Positions 55,184 through 64,000 of a stretch of 64,000 nucleotides of DNA are shown here, piece after piece. A model generated the notes under the pieces. It did no database searches and was not told the origin of the DNA. It was given only the letters and a program-made list of their open reading frames with translations. The stretch covers positions 62,001 to 126,000 of the forward strand of contig JAUJYZ010001223.1 in the NCBI GenBank assembly GCA_033675265.1, in the 5' to 3' direction. The position numbers and the translations under genes were made by a program. Every line of letters begins with the position of its first letter. The stretch's first letter is position 1. Source of the DNA: Actinostola sp. cb2023. Its lineage: Eukaryota > Cnidaria > Anthozoa > Actiniaria > Actinostolidae.

Positions 55184-64000
<8,817 letters not shown>

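Overview
The window looks like nuclear DNA of an invertebrate animal. It is AT-rich, has short GT-AG introns, and is packed with transposons. The protein families seen (THAP/YqaJ transposon, anthozoan-type kinase-like fragment, CC..IGC-type RING protein, rve-type integrase gene) would fit a cnidarian, probably an anthozoan. That placement is inference, not shown by any single marker. No rRNA, tRNA or CRISPR array was recognised.

Layout. 1-14 kb: almost only non-autonomous DNA transposons. The largest is a 5.4-kb element with ~1-kb inverted arms and a 9-bp target duplication (2624-8061); its left arm carries a TTAA-flanked element and a 92-bp element with an 8-bp duplication. A 0.7-kb polypyrimidine tract and several hairpin MITEs follow. 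13.8-14.4 kb: two exons of a secreted or membrane Ig-like protein (minus). 15.0-17.6 kb: a CAC-ended element with 4-bp duplications and six copies of a near-palindromic 14-mer. 18.3-21.6 kb: a frameshifted multi-exon gene with an rve-type integrase core. 22.2-28.7 kb: an apparently intact three-exon RING-finger gene (minus), with introns full of MITEs. 29.5-39.4 kb: a 14-bp minisatellite split by a Ty3/gypsy retrotransposon (30266-37520) whose pol is broken by one stop and two frameshifts and which has an unusual MYND-type zinc finger ahead of its protease. 40-42.4 kb: a fold-back element built on a minisatellite, other MITEs, and a mucin-like membrane protein exon.

43.2-50.1 kb is a nested structure. 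A decayed Polinton-type DNA polymerase B gene (minus) is split inside its conserved motif B by a 5.7-kb ISL2EU-type transposon (43951-49642). That transposon carries a THAP transposase with a frameshift and a changed catalytic Asp, an apparently intact five-exon SAP/SWIM/YqaJ nuclease gene, and three further MITEs. 50.3-54.8 kb holds degraded gene pieces (Ulp1-like protease, kinase-like, transposase-like). 55.2 kb to the window end is a long, spliced, mostly open gene (plus) of unrecognised name. Its exon order resembles large transposase-like RNase-H-fold proteins, and one of its introns holds two TTAA elements joined at a shared TTAA.

Most of the window is therefore a record of nested insertions whose order can be read from target duplications and empty sites. 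The only genes that look able to make a full protein are the RING gene, the YqaJ nuclease gene, possibly the Ig-like gene, and the gene running off the right edge.
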